Origin: Archilochus colubris
Taxonomy: Eukaryota; Chordata; Aves; Apodiformes; Trochilidae
Length of the DNA stretch: 64,000 nucleotides
NCBI GenBank assembly: GCA_023079485.1
Contig: CM041085.1
Coordinates: 27,699,121 to 27,763,120, forward strand
Direction of reading: 5' to 3'
Of the stretch, positions 1-11,600 are shown piece by piece (the first letter of the stretch is position 1; every line of letters starts with the position of its first letter). The translations under genes were made by a program, and so were the position numbers. Under the pieces are notes generated by a model that searched no databases, had not been told where the DNA came from, and was given only the letters and a program-made list of their open reading frames with translations.

Positions 1-548
1 ACTACATTAGGCAGGACAGAGTACATATATAATGTCTCCTGAAGGGTAAGAACAGGTAAGAAGGTCCTTCTATCCAACAGCCCCATTTATAAGCACCGAA
101 TTCTTTCCTCTCCCCACCCCCTTATTTTATAGCAAAAAACCCATACCCCCTGTGAAAACCCAGTGTGGTACAAGCCCACTCTCTCCCATTTCCCAGGGAG
201 AGTTTGAGGCAAGTTGGGCTGGCAGGAAGTGTGGGTGCAGGCACCCCAAGTGACAGCTGCAGTCCCTGGCAGTGCTGGAAAGCAGGCACAGCGTGGCCTG
301 GCAGGCTGCCAGGGTGTATCAGCTCACATTTGCGCCTGTCAGCATCACACACAGAGCAGAGACCCACCCCTTGTCACCACGGAGACAGGAGTACCACAGG
401 GGTTTGGAAAGCAGCAGTAGGCAAACAGCTCGAGAAAGCAAAAGGAAGCAAGAGAGGGAAGCAATGGGAAGAGTTACATTTTCCATCTGGGGAGGAAGGA
501 GAACATTAAACAGGCAAAATTTCTGAGCAGTTGTTGCCATTCCCTGTA

Positions 549-600
<52 letters not shown>

Positions 601-2784
601 GCCAAGGGGAAGAGGATACAGAGGATTGAGGGAAACACAAGGACAGCAGAAGTACTCAGGGCATTGCAAATACACCTCTGCCTGGAATCTCACAAGTTAG
701 CACTGTTAAAGGGATTCAGCTTCTCACAACCACTGCAGTGGGCATCAGAGTGGTTTGTTTTGGTTTTTTTGGGGAGGAGGTTTTTTTTTCAAAATATATA
801 CACCGAAACAGATTACTGTCAATGCCTGTGTCAGAAACAAAAATCAGAATTCAATTATTCCTTTGCTTCTCCTAAAAATCAGCTCTTTTAACCAGCACTA
901 GTGAAAAACAACCAAACAGGACAAGGTAACCACTACACAGTGGTGTTGTCCCCCTCGATGAATGGGAAAAATGGCAGCTAAGAAAAGACATTTGAACTCA
1001 CATGTACAATCCTTGCCTATCGCCCTAAAGATATGACATACATAACATATAGAAAAGACATTTAAAAGTAATAATTTAAGAAAATATATCGCCACAGCAG
1101 CAACATGCCACTCACAACAGGCAGCATCACAGTATTACTATTTCTACAACCATCAGTAACACAACTGTCTTTCCATTTGTCACTAACACAGAAAACCCAC
1201 CCTAACCCAGATAAACCCATCTGGCATCCCACTTGAAGCTTGTTCAAAGGTGGATCAGTCCAAGTTCCACAGAAGAGGACATTCAACAGGGAAGGCACTG
1301 CCAACAGCTCAGAGGGCTCCTGTGTGAGTAAGCACCTGAATGAACAAGGGTTAATCTTTGCACTAAGCTTCCTGCACCTCCAGGAGCAGCATAAAGACCT
1401 GGGCAGACATAGGTCCCCCTGGACATGAGAGGCAAATAAAGTCAGCAAGCATTAAATCTATGGACTGAACTAGCTTAGACTGGGGAAAATTTTAATCAGT
1501 CAGCAAGCTCACTGTAACCAGCTTCTCCCCAGCCTCCCTGTGTTGATCAATACAGACCCTGCCAACGTCAGCAGCACCTGGCCAACTGCAGCAACACACT
1601 TGTTTGTTCCTGCCACCTTAGGTTGCCATTTGAGAAAGCAACAGCATAAAGCCAGGCTGTTACGTCTCTCCAGACCTACAGGTATATATCTCACCCTGTG
1701 CTTATTTGCAGTTTCTATAGATTAAGATAGCTATTAACTTACACAAGCTATATCTACAAGAAGCAGACAGGCACACTGAAAGGTTCTGGTCCTCCCTAGA
1801 AAATATCTTCCCTTTAATCTTCTCTCCCTTTTCTTCTTCTTTCTGGAATTACATCATTCATCCACTGATGACTACTCTATTCAGTAGAAACTCACTGATA
1901 AGACTTGTAAGAACAGCTTACAATACCCAAGAAGAGCTTTCTTTACAAAGACACTGCTCCAAAGCTGGAATAAAGCAAGAGGCCAGAGACCAGTTCTTGT
2001 CTGACACAAAGTGATTCTGGAAGGAAGGGAACAAAAGTTATACACTGAGCTATTCACAAATATTTAGTGACCTTACTTCTCAATGAACCAAACTTAGAAT
2101 GAGAAGCTTGAAGACTTTTCATTCTGAAGAGACATAATTACAGGAAACTGACTGCTGGGACTGCCAAGACCATTTAAAGCGTTAGGATACTACTGGACTC
2201 CCCGTAGATGTCCACAGATGAACAGTTCTTAAAAGTTCCTTCTTTTACTTTCTAATGATTGTTGTGTTTTTTTTCTCCTGAGATACATATAGGAGATCTG
2301 AGATCTTGTATCTGAGATACAAGAGCACTTCTGTTCATCCCTGTGCTAAGGTTTGCCATAACAGCCTGCCCTTCTCTAAAAACCATCATCAAACTGCAAA
2401 TAACTTGCATCATTCTGTCTGGTGAGTGAATGAAATAATGACATTATAGCATCTCATGACCATGCTGTACCCAGCCAGCAGCTTAGTTACACTGAATGAC
2501 AACTGAACGAGTAGCCAGTGTGATTCCAGCCCACAACCTGAATAGCCCTGAATAGTGCTGAAAGATCTCTTGGACAGAATTTCTTCAGCTGACTTTCTCT
2601 TGGTCAACAAGTGCTCTGGTCTTCTTCCAGAAAATTCACAAGAAACTTAGCCTGCAAGACTGACGTTACAAGTAAACTGCTTTTATCTTCAAGGTGAAGA
2701 GAGTTATAGAGGAGAGCATTTACTGTTTGGGGTCTTCTTTTTGGGTAAGCCTGATGCTTCGGCAGTTCATTTGCCACAGACGGG
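1..2784 (-). other. AIDA: AIDA intron 1 (part), no exon seen
   Basis: This AT-rich stretch lies downstream of AIDA exon 1 on the minus strand, so it is read as intron 1 of AIDA. I looked for the next AIDA exon, which should continue after the Glu-Tyr-Gln codons of exon 1, and did not find one. Exon 2 is therefore probably outside the window to the left. Open frames here lack splice context or recognisable family motifs. The only distinct structure is an AAT microsatellite. Confidence 0.6.
548..598. repeat. (AAT)n microsatellite
   Basis: About 17 tandem AAT/TAA units are uninterrupted except at the edges. It lies in presumed AIDA intron 1 and is likely length-polymorphic. On the minus strand it gives a run of tyrosine codons in a spurious open frame. 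Confidence 0.95.
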
Positions 2785-3290
2785 TGCCTCCCGTCCCACA
2801 ACCATGGTGCCCCGGGAACACCATGCCCCGGGTGAGGGGCCTGGAGCACCGGTTCCCATCATCATGGGGCTCCACCCCGCCGGCCCACGCCCGGGGGGCC
2901 CTGCCACTCCAGGCCGGAGTGCCACCCTCGGAAAAGGACAGGCTGGCTTCCGCCTCGGCCCCCGGACGTGGGGGCAGCGCCCGGCCGAGCACTCCCCACC
3001 CCGGAGGTCTCTGCGGGGCGTCTCCCGGCGGGCCCGGGCGATATCCCCGCCCCACCTCGCCTCAGGGGACTCCCCGCCTTTAGTAAGGACAGGGGAGCCG
3101 CCGGCGAGGCCTGAGGGGTAAGGGGGGCCGCGGCCTAGGCCCGAAGGGAACACCCCCCACCCCCTCTCCCCTTCCCCGCCCTGCCCCACCCGGGGGCCGC
3201 TGCTCGCCTCTGCCCCCCTCGCACCGGGGCTCTGGGGCCGTGCCGGGGACCAGTGGGGCAGCGGCGGGAGTCGGCCGCCCCCGCACTCAC

Positions 3291-3400
3291 ATCTGGTACT
3301 CGTCGATCGCCTCCACTAGCTGCCCCCAGGAGTCGAAGTCGGTGCCCTTCCTGAAGCTGGCGCCCCAGCGCTGCAGGAGGCTCCGGGCCGCCTCCGACAT
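3291..3400 (-). CDS. AIDA: AIDA coding exon 1 (axin interactor, dorsalization-associated)
   Basis: The first coding exon of AIDA reads leftward from an ATG at 3400. It encodes 36 residues starting MSEAARSLLQRW and ending with Asp-Glu-Tyr-Gln, plus two bases of the next codon. The exon ends at a consensus donor, AT|GTGAGT, with the intron starting at 3290. The N-terminus is the part of the family's alpha-helical N-terminal domain that I recognise from vertebrate AIDA, including LLQRWGASFR and DSWGQLVEAIDEYQ. The rest of the protein, including the C-terminal C2-like lipid-binding domain, is encoded outside the window. AIDA binds Axin and blocks Axin-driven JNK activation, which affects dorsoventral patterning. 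It also promotes ER-associated degradation of lipid-synthesis enzymes. It shares its promoter with BROX, as in other vertebrates. Confidence 0.93.
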
Positions 3401-3667
3401 AGCCCCAACACTAGGGCACCATGCTCACCCCGAGGCCGGGGCACCGCGCCAGCCAGCTGCCGACACCGCCAGCCCCGCGCCCGCCGCCGCTGAACCGGCC
3501 CGGCCCAGCCCGGCCACGCCCCGCCGTCGCGAAGGCCAAAGGCGCCGAGCTCCGCCCGCCGGCCCCGCCCAGCGCGGGACGCTGCGCTCGCCCGCGCCAT
3601 CGCTACCGAGGCGGCGGCGCCCGCCCGCGGCCGGAGTGAGCGCTGCGGCTTCCGCCTCCGTACGTGT

Positions 3668-3687
3668 AATGGCGGCGGTCACGTGGC
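3668..3687 (+). promoter_or_regulatory. YY1-like motif adjoining CLEAR-type E-box
   Basis: AATGGCGGC at 3668-3676 matches the YY1 core. One base further, GTCACGTGGC at 3678-3687 contains the CACGTG E-box in the extended GTCACGTG context bound by USF and TFEB/MITF factors (CLEAR-like). Both lie in the gap between the two divergent genes, close to the presumed BROX start site. Binding is inferred from the motifs only. Confidence 0.5.
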
Positions 3688-3689
3688 TG

Positions 3690-3809
3690 CCGGGGGGGGG
3701 AGCGCCTGCGCCGCTCGCTGGGTCTCGGTGGCGGCGGCACCGGAGGAGGGATCGCCGCTCAACTCCCCGCCTCCCTTCGCCGCTCTGCCGCCGCGGGAGG
3801 CACCCCCAG
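3690..3809 (+). other. BROX: BROX 5' non-coding exon 1 (start approximate)
   Basis: A strong donor, CCCCCAG|GTAAAT at 3809/3810, lies in the CpG island upstream of the BROX coding exon, which itself begins at an acceptor (5526/5527) 30 bases before the ATG. The leader must therefore be spliced from an upstream exon, and this is the best candidate. The 5' boundary is a guess between about 3600 and 3760, because the start site cannot be read from sequence. A second YY1-like motif (3812-3821) overlaps the first intron bases. Confidence 0.6.
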
Positions 3810-5526
3810 GTAAATGGCGGCACCGCGGTGCAGTGCTGCAGGCGGGTCACCCGCCCGGGGGGGGCTGGTACCGCCGCCTTTGCCCATCCCCTGCCTCCTT
3901 TGAGAGGTCCCTACCGGGGGAGGGCTCCGGACTGGACGTGCCTCGGCCTGTCCCGGCGGGAGCCCCGAGCCCTGGGGCTGGCGGCGGTCGTCTGGGGCCC
4001 CCCAGCGAAGGGGGGTTAGAGGCAGCGGGATTGATGCGGTTGTTTCCGCGGGACGATAGCATCGGCTCTCCGCTGGCGCTGCCTGCGGCGGCGGGTGTTT
4101 TACGTAGCGCCGGGAGCCGGGCAGGGAAGGGCCGGGCCGGCTGTGAGTGGGCGACGGGCTGCGGGCCCTGGCTGGGAGGGTCCTGGCGCCCCTGAGGGCA
4201 TCTTGGGCGGGTGTCGGGGGGCTCGGGGAGCCGGGCGGCATCGCAGCTGCTGTGGAAGAGGCCGCACGCCGGGGCGGGCGTCAGTCGGTGTGTGCCGCAA
4301 GGCCCCGCGGCGGCCTTTCGTGGTGCGGGCCTGAGGCACCGGGCACGCTCCCCCCAAGCGAACCGAACCGCCCCCTGCTCTGTCGGGTATAGGGGGCAGA
4401 GGCGGTCTGGAAACAGAGGATCTCTTGTGAAGTGATTTTCTGACTGTTCCCTGCGGTGGGTGCCACCCATCCGTGTGACGGCACCTGTCCGGTGCGCAGG
4501 TGGGTGGGGATCACATGGCAGCTGCTGACATAGCAGACAAAGGAGTCACCGGCTCGGTGGTTCCTGCGGGACGGTGGCGGGGGCATGGCAGATCCCCTTG
4601 TTTCAGCAAAGCTGCGAAGTGTTCTATAAACAACGAATCTAGAGATTCAAAATGAGTTATGAGATTCTAAGGTCTCGGGAGGTCTCTTGGCTAAGACTCT
4701 GCTTGGAGCTGAGCCAGCTCTGGGGTCAGGCCAGGTGCCTCAGGGCTTTATCAGGTGGGGTGTTGAAAGCCTTTCTGGATGAAGACCCTATGAGTGTTTT
4801 GGGAAACTCGTTCCTCAGTTTGACTGTCCACATGTTGAAGAAGTTTCTGCTTTTACCCAGTACAGACCTCCCTTGTTTCGTTAAGCCTGTGGCCATTTTA
4901 TTTCATTCTCCTACCACGCATTGATGCTGACAGCTTGTAAAAATGTCTCTTTGAAATGTTTATAGTATATGTTCTCTGAAACTGAGGTAGAAGAAAAAAG
5001 ATAGATGGTTTTAGCTGGACTCTACCAGCCTTCCAGGCTTGTTGCATGTATGTAAATATATCCATTTCATTAGTGGTAACTGCATAATCGCAGTTTCATC
5101 TATATCAGTACCATAATAAAAGCTAATAATAGTTTGATGTGGTACAATACAACAGCCTCAATGAATTGTGATACACCTGCAAATGTTGTGGAAGATGCTC
5201 AGCCTTATGGAGGAGGTAACAGTTGGGGTTTTTTTCCATTTAGGGCATATACAGCAATATAGAACAAGGAATGTTACAGCTTTTTATCCTACTTAAAGTA
5301 GTTGCCTCAGAAAACATATTTCAACAGAGTGAAATTTTCAAAGTGAATGGACAATGAAGACAAGGCCTATGAAAACTTGATGTTTCAAATAGGAAAAAAA
5401 TTTCTTCACAGTAATTATAAATACAACTTTGCAAACTAATTTCCAGTTGTCTACATTTAGAATATATTTTTGTGAGCGTGACCTACAGTCTACTCCTACA
5501 GCTATTAATTTCTTTCTATACCTTAG
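3810..5526 (+). other. BROX: BROX intron 1
   Basis: This intron runs from GTAAAT to the acceptor TATACCTTAG. Its first 750 bases are the tail of the CpG island and the rest is AT-rich. I see no exon, RNA gene or mobile element in it. Confidence 0.6.
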
Positions 5527-5657
5527 ATTTGGTGTAAACAATACTACAGAAAGAAGATGACCCATTGGTTTCATCGCAACCCTTTGAAGGCTACAGCTCC
5601 TGTTTCTTTTAATTTTTATGGGGTAGCTACCACTCCAGCTGCAACAAAGGCTTGCAA
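5527..5657 (+). CDS. BROX: BROX exon 2 (start codon; residues 1-33)
   Basis: The acceptor CCTTAG ends at 5526. Thirty bases of 5'UTR precede the ATG at 5557, and its context, AAGAAGATGA, has a purine at -3. The coding part is 5557-5657. The exon ends with two bases of an Asn codon before GTAAGT. Confidence 0.93.
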
Positions 5658-8600
5658 GTAAGTATACTTGTGATTGGACTCACTGCCTCACAGTTTGGAG
5701 GACATTCTTAAAAGTAATGGTTATGCTTTAATTTTTGTTCTGAAGGTGACTAGAAATGTGTAGGCTGGGAGGCACTAAGATGCTGGTAACATTTAGTTAC
5801 AGAAAATTAATTATCCAGTTTTCAAGTCTCTTAGTGTATGCCAAGGCCTCTTACAGTAATGCAGAGACAAAAGACCAAATGTTTAATTGTATCTTGGTGA
5901 CTGTGCATTTTTCTTAAAGTAATTTCCATAAGTGAATAAGGCACAAGTATTACATTGTGGATGAATATAATGAAAGGAGATCTTGTCTTATTTTGCAGAT
6001 CTATTTTTATCTCTTTGTATACTCATCCTGTTCTGATGTTGAAGAATGTTCCTGCTTGTTAATTTTCTTCCCTACCCCTGCACCCAACCTCTCAGTATAA
6101 AAAGGCATGGTTATATTAGTTCATGTTAGAACAACAGGTTGATAACGAGTATTGATTATTCATTGCTGCCTGTCCATAATGTTTTTTACTTACAGTGAAG
6201 AGTCTCAATTGTATGCATCCACAAGATAAAGGAAGATTTCATCAGTGCCTTCCTTTTAAAGTACCCTTTCATTGCCTTCAGATAGTTAAATTGAATGCTT
6301 TGTTTAACTTTCTTAGCCAAATGGGTGGTGGTATACATGGATGGGTACTTTATTAAGAGTACATTTTTGAGTAGAATTTATTAGGTTTCTTTTTTTTTTT
6401 TTTTTCCCTCTGTACAGTGAGTTGAGGTCATCTCGAACACGACTATTGGAGCTTTTTACAGACTCAAGTTGTAATCCAGAAATTATGAAGAATGCTGCTG
6501 ACTTGTACTTTTCACTCTTGCAAGGTAGGAACATTTACTATCAACACTGCTAATACATCAAGGCGTATATAATTTGAGTTTTAATGACACTTCTCAGGAT
6601 GTGTGTTGTGCTAATCTTCTGTAAAGAAGCTTTGAAGTTCTCAGGAAGGAGAGTGTCAGTATGGGTTTTGGTTTTGATACCTGTCATGGGTACTCAGCAG
6701 GCCCTTTCTACAAGTTTCAGTGACCTTTGTGACCCTTCCAGTACTAAGTGCTGGCAGTCCTGTCCTCTTGCTTTTAACCTCATTCCGTTTCCTGCTGGAG
6801 GAGAAAATGTTTATTTATCTCTTAGGTTGTGGTGAACTGCCCTTTATGTATAAATTGAGTCTACTAATTAGTTGATAGAAGATGCTCTTTGGTGTAAACT
6901 TCTGGTTTGAGTAATGCTAGATAATAGACTTGCAAGTTTAAAGTTTTGCTGCTGTTTATCTTCGGTGCCTATATAGGTGCTTATTTTTATATCTAAATTT
7001 TCAGTAGATGGTCACATATGATGATGCCTTTCTTTGAAGCCTTCCTTACATATTGATAACTCTCTTAGTGGTCAGATGTTCAGACAAGTTTCTTAGTACT
7101 GAGTTTTCAGGAATCAACTGATTCATGGAAAGGGTAATCCTTCAGTCTGTGGGCAGTGAAGCATCTCAGCTTAGTACAGTTCTCCCAGTCCCTGGGATGG
7201 TGTAAGCTAATGTGACATTCTAGATAAAGGTAAGATAAAAGTCCATTTTGCTGCAGAAAAGATTTGGTGAGTTACTTCAGGAAAGCATCATGCTTGGTCA
7301 CTAAAATCTTTTGCAAAGGAACAAGTATTTTCTGTCTTCATAAACATACAACAGCACCTAGAGAAAGGAAGATTTTATTGGCATCTTCTTCATAAAGTAA
7401 CTTTTCCTTGCCTTCAGATAGCTAGATTGAATGCTTAGCTTTTCTTAGCCAATAGAGTGGTGATATGCATGTTATAGAGCCCCAAGCAAGTCTTAAATTC
7501 TTGAAGTCTGTGAGAACTGATCAGACCAAGGCCTGTATTACTCTGAAAAATTACCCTGAAAAACTGCTTGAACTTGAATATGTTAGGATTAAACATCCCA
7601 TAGCATGAACTTCATCTCACTGATGGCTGCTTTCTGGGATGCTGGACATAAAGAACTAATTTCTTGTGGCCCTGGATACAAAAGAAGTGATGAGTAGGTG
7701 TGCCCATGCTTACAAGCCCTTTTACCTTTTCCAATGGACTAGGCAGCTTTTGCTGGAAATTCCCAATTGCCACTGCAGTGTCAGGGACAGTCACTCACCT
7801 CAGGCAGCCTCAGGCAATCCTGAACATGGGTCAGTCCACCTCCCTGCCAGTGTAAGGGACATGCAGACATCTGCAAAGTTTTTGTTGAGCAGTCACGGCT
7901 CACAGGGTTGAGTTGGTGAGCTTCTGGCAAAGCTTTTCTTGTAGTAGTTGGTTTGGTTTTTTTGCATGTCTTGTTTTGAAAATACTGAGGAATAAAAGCC
8001 TGAGGAAGTGATGCAGATTTTTGAGTTGGACAGCATGAAACATTCCTTTATCTGTATCTGTATTCTTACTGATTCCTGTTCTTTCATTACTTATTTCTGG
8101 TTTACTTTGAGATTGCCTGTCAGTACATTTTTATATTCTATAGGTTTTATTGTTTCACTGGATGACTCTTCCCAAGAATGCAAGTTGAGATACATTCAGA
8201 ATTTCAAGTGGACAGACACATTACAAGGACAAGTTCCAAGGTACACACGTGCTTTTATGAATACAGGCGATGCAGCTGTTTTCTTCCTGTCTGTTATGTA
8301 TATGCATGTGTATCAGCACAGCTGTGAAGGAGAACTTTAGAAGTGTGGTAAAATGTTGAACAAAAAGTAGTTTCCAAAAACTTGTTTTGCATTAGTGGTA
8401 ACTGTTGTACTGCATTAGATGTTGGGAAGCGTGTCTTGCCTTTATGTAATGGTGTGATAATGCTTTATAATGGTAGAAGGATACATTGTGTCTTAGTTGA
8501 TATAAAAAATATATCTATGGTTAGCTAGAGCAGTGTAAAGAAGAGGCTTAAGAGTATTGGTGAATTGATTATGATAACAGATTATTACAGTTCAAAACTT

Positions 8601-11600
8601 TTTTCCTTTGGCTCTGTTGCCTGACCAATGTTTTCTGAATTTTTGGGACTACAAATGTTGATGAAAATCTGAATTTGTTCTTGTCCTCGAAAGCCCCTAG
8701 CACATGTACACCTGGTACAAACAAGTAAAGGTTCTGTTTTAAGTGGGAATATAGATCTGTAACTTTCTGGATTATTCAGTTGTGTCTTGATATTGTAGGT
8801 AATTGCATTGTTTGTAACCACAGTTATGAATTTGTCAAGCTCTATCTAGAAGTGCTTGGTCTCCTCAAAACTTTTATTCCCCTTGGAAAACAGTCTCTAT
8901 ATTAGAAATCTCTTAAAATTTTCTCATAGTCATATGAGCTCTTACTTGTACAAACATTATTCTTTACACACCTTTCTGACATTCCAAAGCTAGAGAGCTT
9001 GTGATTGCAAGTTCACTCTTTGAAAACACTTTTGCTTCTGAAACTTCTTGCTATTTGTATATGCCGTTTGACTGCAGTTATGTAAATACTGGCAATATAT
9101 TCATTTGAGGGAGATGTAAGACTGACTTACTAACTTAGTTGGTGCAACTTTAAAGTAGACATTCCAGAGCAAGGCTTTCCACAAAATGTGCTATTTAAAA
9201 ACAAAACAACCAGCAACAACGAAAGAGAGATGGAAAAATGTCAGCCACACCCAAGGCCAAACAAATACCAAGTTATTGTTTTAAAATAAAAAAGTTCCCA
9301 TATGAGAAGAGTAGACATCTGAATGTGGGAAATTATAATTCTAAGCTTTTACAGAGAGTTAACTAAAAACTGAAGTCTCTTTTTTAGCAGTTCAGTAAGC
9401 AGGAGGTTCTGAATTAGAAAGTGCTGACTTCTTAAATTAAAAATATTTTATGAAGAGAAATTTTCATTTCTGCTTTGTGAACTGCTGGCAGAGAGAGCCT
9501 GTGAGAACAAAATGGGAAGCACTGAATTGCTTGAGGGATTGTTTGTAGGGGTTTTTGTCTGTCTTTTCCTAGTGCCCAGCAGGATGCAGTGTTTGAACTG
9601 ATTTCCATGGGATTCAACGTAGCTCTGTGGTACACAAAATATGCATCAAGACTGGCTGGAAAAGAAGAGTAAGTGTTTTTTTTTCTTATACAATTACAAC
9701 TATATTCCACACACAAAAAAAAAAAAAACAAAAACAAACAAACAAAAAAAAACAACAACAAAAACAAACAAAAAACAAAACAAAACAAAACAAAAAACAA
9801 AACAAAACAAAAAAAAACCCAAACCCAACAGCCCAGCTTTTTCAGAGTTTTGACCACTGTAGTGCATGTTCATCTGAAACAGTAGGAGTTTAAGGAGGCA
9901 GTTGGCCTTCTTTCATGTGCTGCAATGTCCAAGTGCACTTCAATCCCCTCTTGCATCCGTGAACAAAGTGTGCCAGTACCTTGTGATTGTGCTATATAAT
10001 GTCAGTTATGAATAAACCATTCATCAGTCCCGCTCTAAATGTCCAGGTACAAGGTTGAGATCTTCAAAGTTAGTTTTTTGGCTTTTAGCCTTACAGATTT
10101 CTAAAGCTTTGGCTTTTAACACTGAGGTTATCTTTTGCTTGGAAGCCATTACTAGACCTTACATTTATGTTTTAATTTTGAAAGTTCTGCTTGATTATTT
10201 AATAATTGGACACTGTAAGAAACTTATTTACTGTGAGGGTAGCACAGCAGCGTGGTGGCTTACTTAGAGTCCACTAACTCTGTCTTGAAGGATTCAGGAT
10301 TCATCTAGACAAAGCTGTAATGGACTTGATCTGCTGTTGTTGATAATCAAAACAGGAAGTAAAACTAAATGACACCTAGAGGTCCTTTCTAAATAAACTT
10401 TCACTAATTCATTCTATATTCTTAGTATAACAGAAGATGAAGCAAAAGATGTTCACAGAAGCCTGAAGATAGCAGCTGGGATTTTTAAACACTTGAAGGT
10501 AGAAAAGCTGTCTTTGCTTTCTGTTCTTTATGTTGTCTCCAAGTACTTGACTTTTTGTCTTAGAAAAACTTTTTCTATTCTGGCAAGGTCACAGAATAAA
10601 CAAGTAACCTCTGACTATCTGAATGATAGAGGAAAAAGAAGGATATTAATACATCGTGCTACCACTCAGTCCCTGCTACTCTCTCCCAGTGGCAGTGGAA
10701 GTGCAAACTATCTGTTGGTCCAGTAGCACCTGCAACAGTACAGCCCACTGTCTTGGGACCTTTGCTCAGTGTCATATCCATTTAGGATGAAGGGACTTGC
10801 TTTGCATTAGCAACAGTAGTATTAAGCCTAAACTAACTTTGAGACTTGCTTTGTCCTTAGGAAAGTCACATTCCAAAATTGATTACACCTGTAGAAAAGG
10901 GAAGAGATTTAGAAGCTCGACTTATAGACTCTTACATCATACAATGCCAAGCTGAAGCTCAAGAAGGTATCTTCAATTCTGTGTTTGTTGGGGATGGTAA
11001 ACGACAGTCTCTGTGGGCTATGTTAATATCTTGTGAAGTCTGCTTGGCAGCAATGTGGGGTTTTGTTTTGTTTTCTTTTCTTTTCTTGAAGTACTGTGGC
11101 ATAGCAGGATAGGTTGCTCTTAAAGAAACAGGTTAAAATTATAGGAGGAAAATGCCAAAAATCAATCTGATGCTGCAAATGTAACCACTTTGAAAGAACT
11201 TGTCTGTGACATTCTTCCCTTCTTTTTTCCTTTCATGCAGTGTCTTTACCACCATGCTTACCTAACATAATTCCCAGCTACTTTACTTTAAAATACTTGA
11301 GGCTTCTGTTTACTAGCTGGTCATCAGACTAACCTTTCTCCAGCTTTTCTGTTGATTTGGAATAAATCTCTGCCAGAAACAATCCATCTTTATTCTACAG
11401 TTTGCTTGACTGCACAGTACTTGTTTTCTGCTCATGCAGGGGTTTTAACATGCTAAATTCCTCTGTTGATTTGATGTGACATTTTCAATTAAGCTTTAAT
11501 ATGACAGTGTGGAATTCTTTTTCAGTGACAATTGCTCGGGCTATTGAGCTGAAACACAATCCAGGACTAATAGCTGCTCTTGCTTATGAAACAGCTAACT

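Larger units (their letters stand above)
2785..4580. promoter_or_regulatory. CpG island, divergent AIDA/BROX promoter
   Basis: This GC- and CpG-rich block stands out from AT-rich DNA on both sides. It contains AIDA coding exon 1 on the minus strand (start codon at 3400) and, a few hundred bases away, the BROX 5' exon on the plus strand (splice donor at 3809/3810). The start sites must lie within roughly 3400-3780, so this is a head-to-head bidirectional promoter. I see no TATA box. Several GC boxes (CCCCGCCC type), an E-box at 3678-3687 and YY1-like ATGGCGGC motifs at 3668-3676 and 3812-3821 are visible. The many open frames here are GC-island artefacts on both strands. Confidence 0.9.

Noticed and set aside
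319..693. Minus frame with a polytyrosine run
   Set aside because: The run is the (AAT)n microsatellite on the minus strand and the flanks have no similarity.
2694..4586. Many long Pro/Arg/Gly/Ala-rich open frames on both strands (up to about 259 codons)
   Set aside because: They overlap on both strands within a CpG island where stop codons are rare. Only the AIDA exon 1 frame has a family match and a splice donor.
7540..7670. Possible decayed second copy of BROX exon 3 after the duplicated intronic segment
   Set aside because: Sequence at the expected distance shows no alignment to exon 3.
9432..9893. Phe-rich and Lys/Asn-rich frames in BROX intron 5
   Set aside because: They are translations of the (CAAAA)n repeat and its complement, next to the real exon 5.
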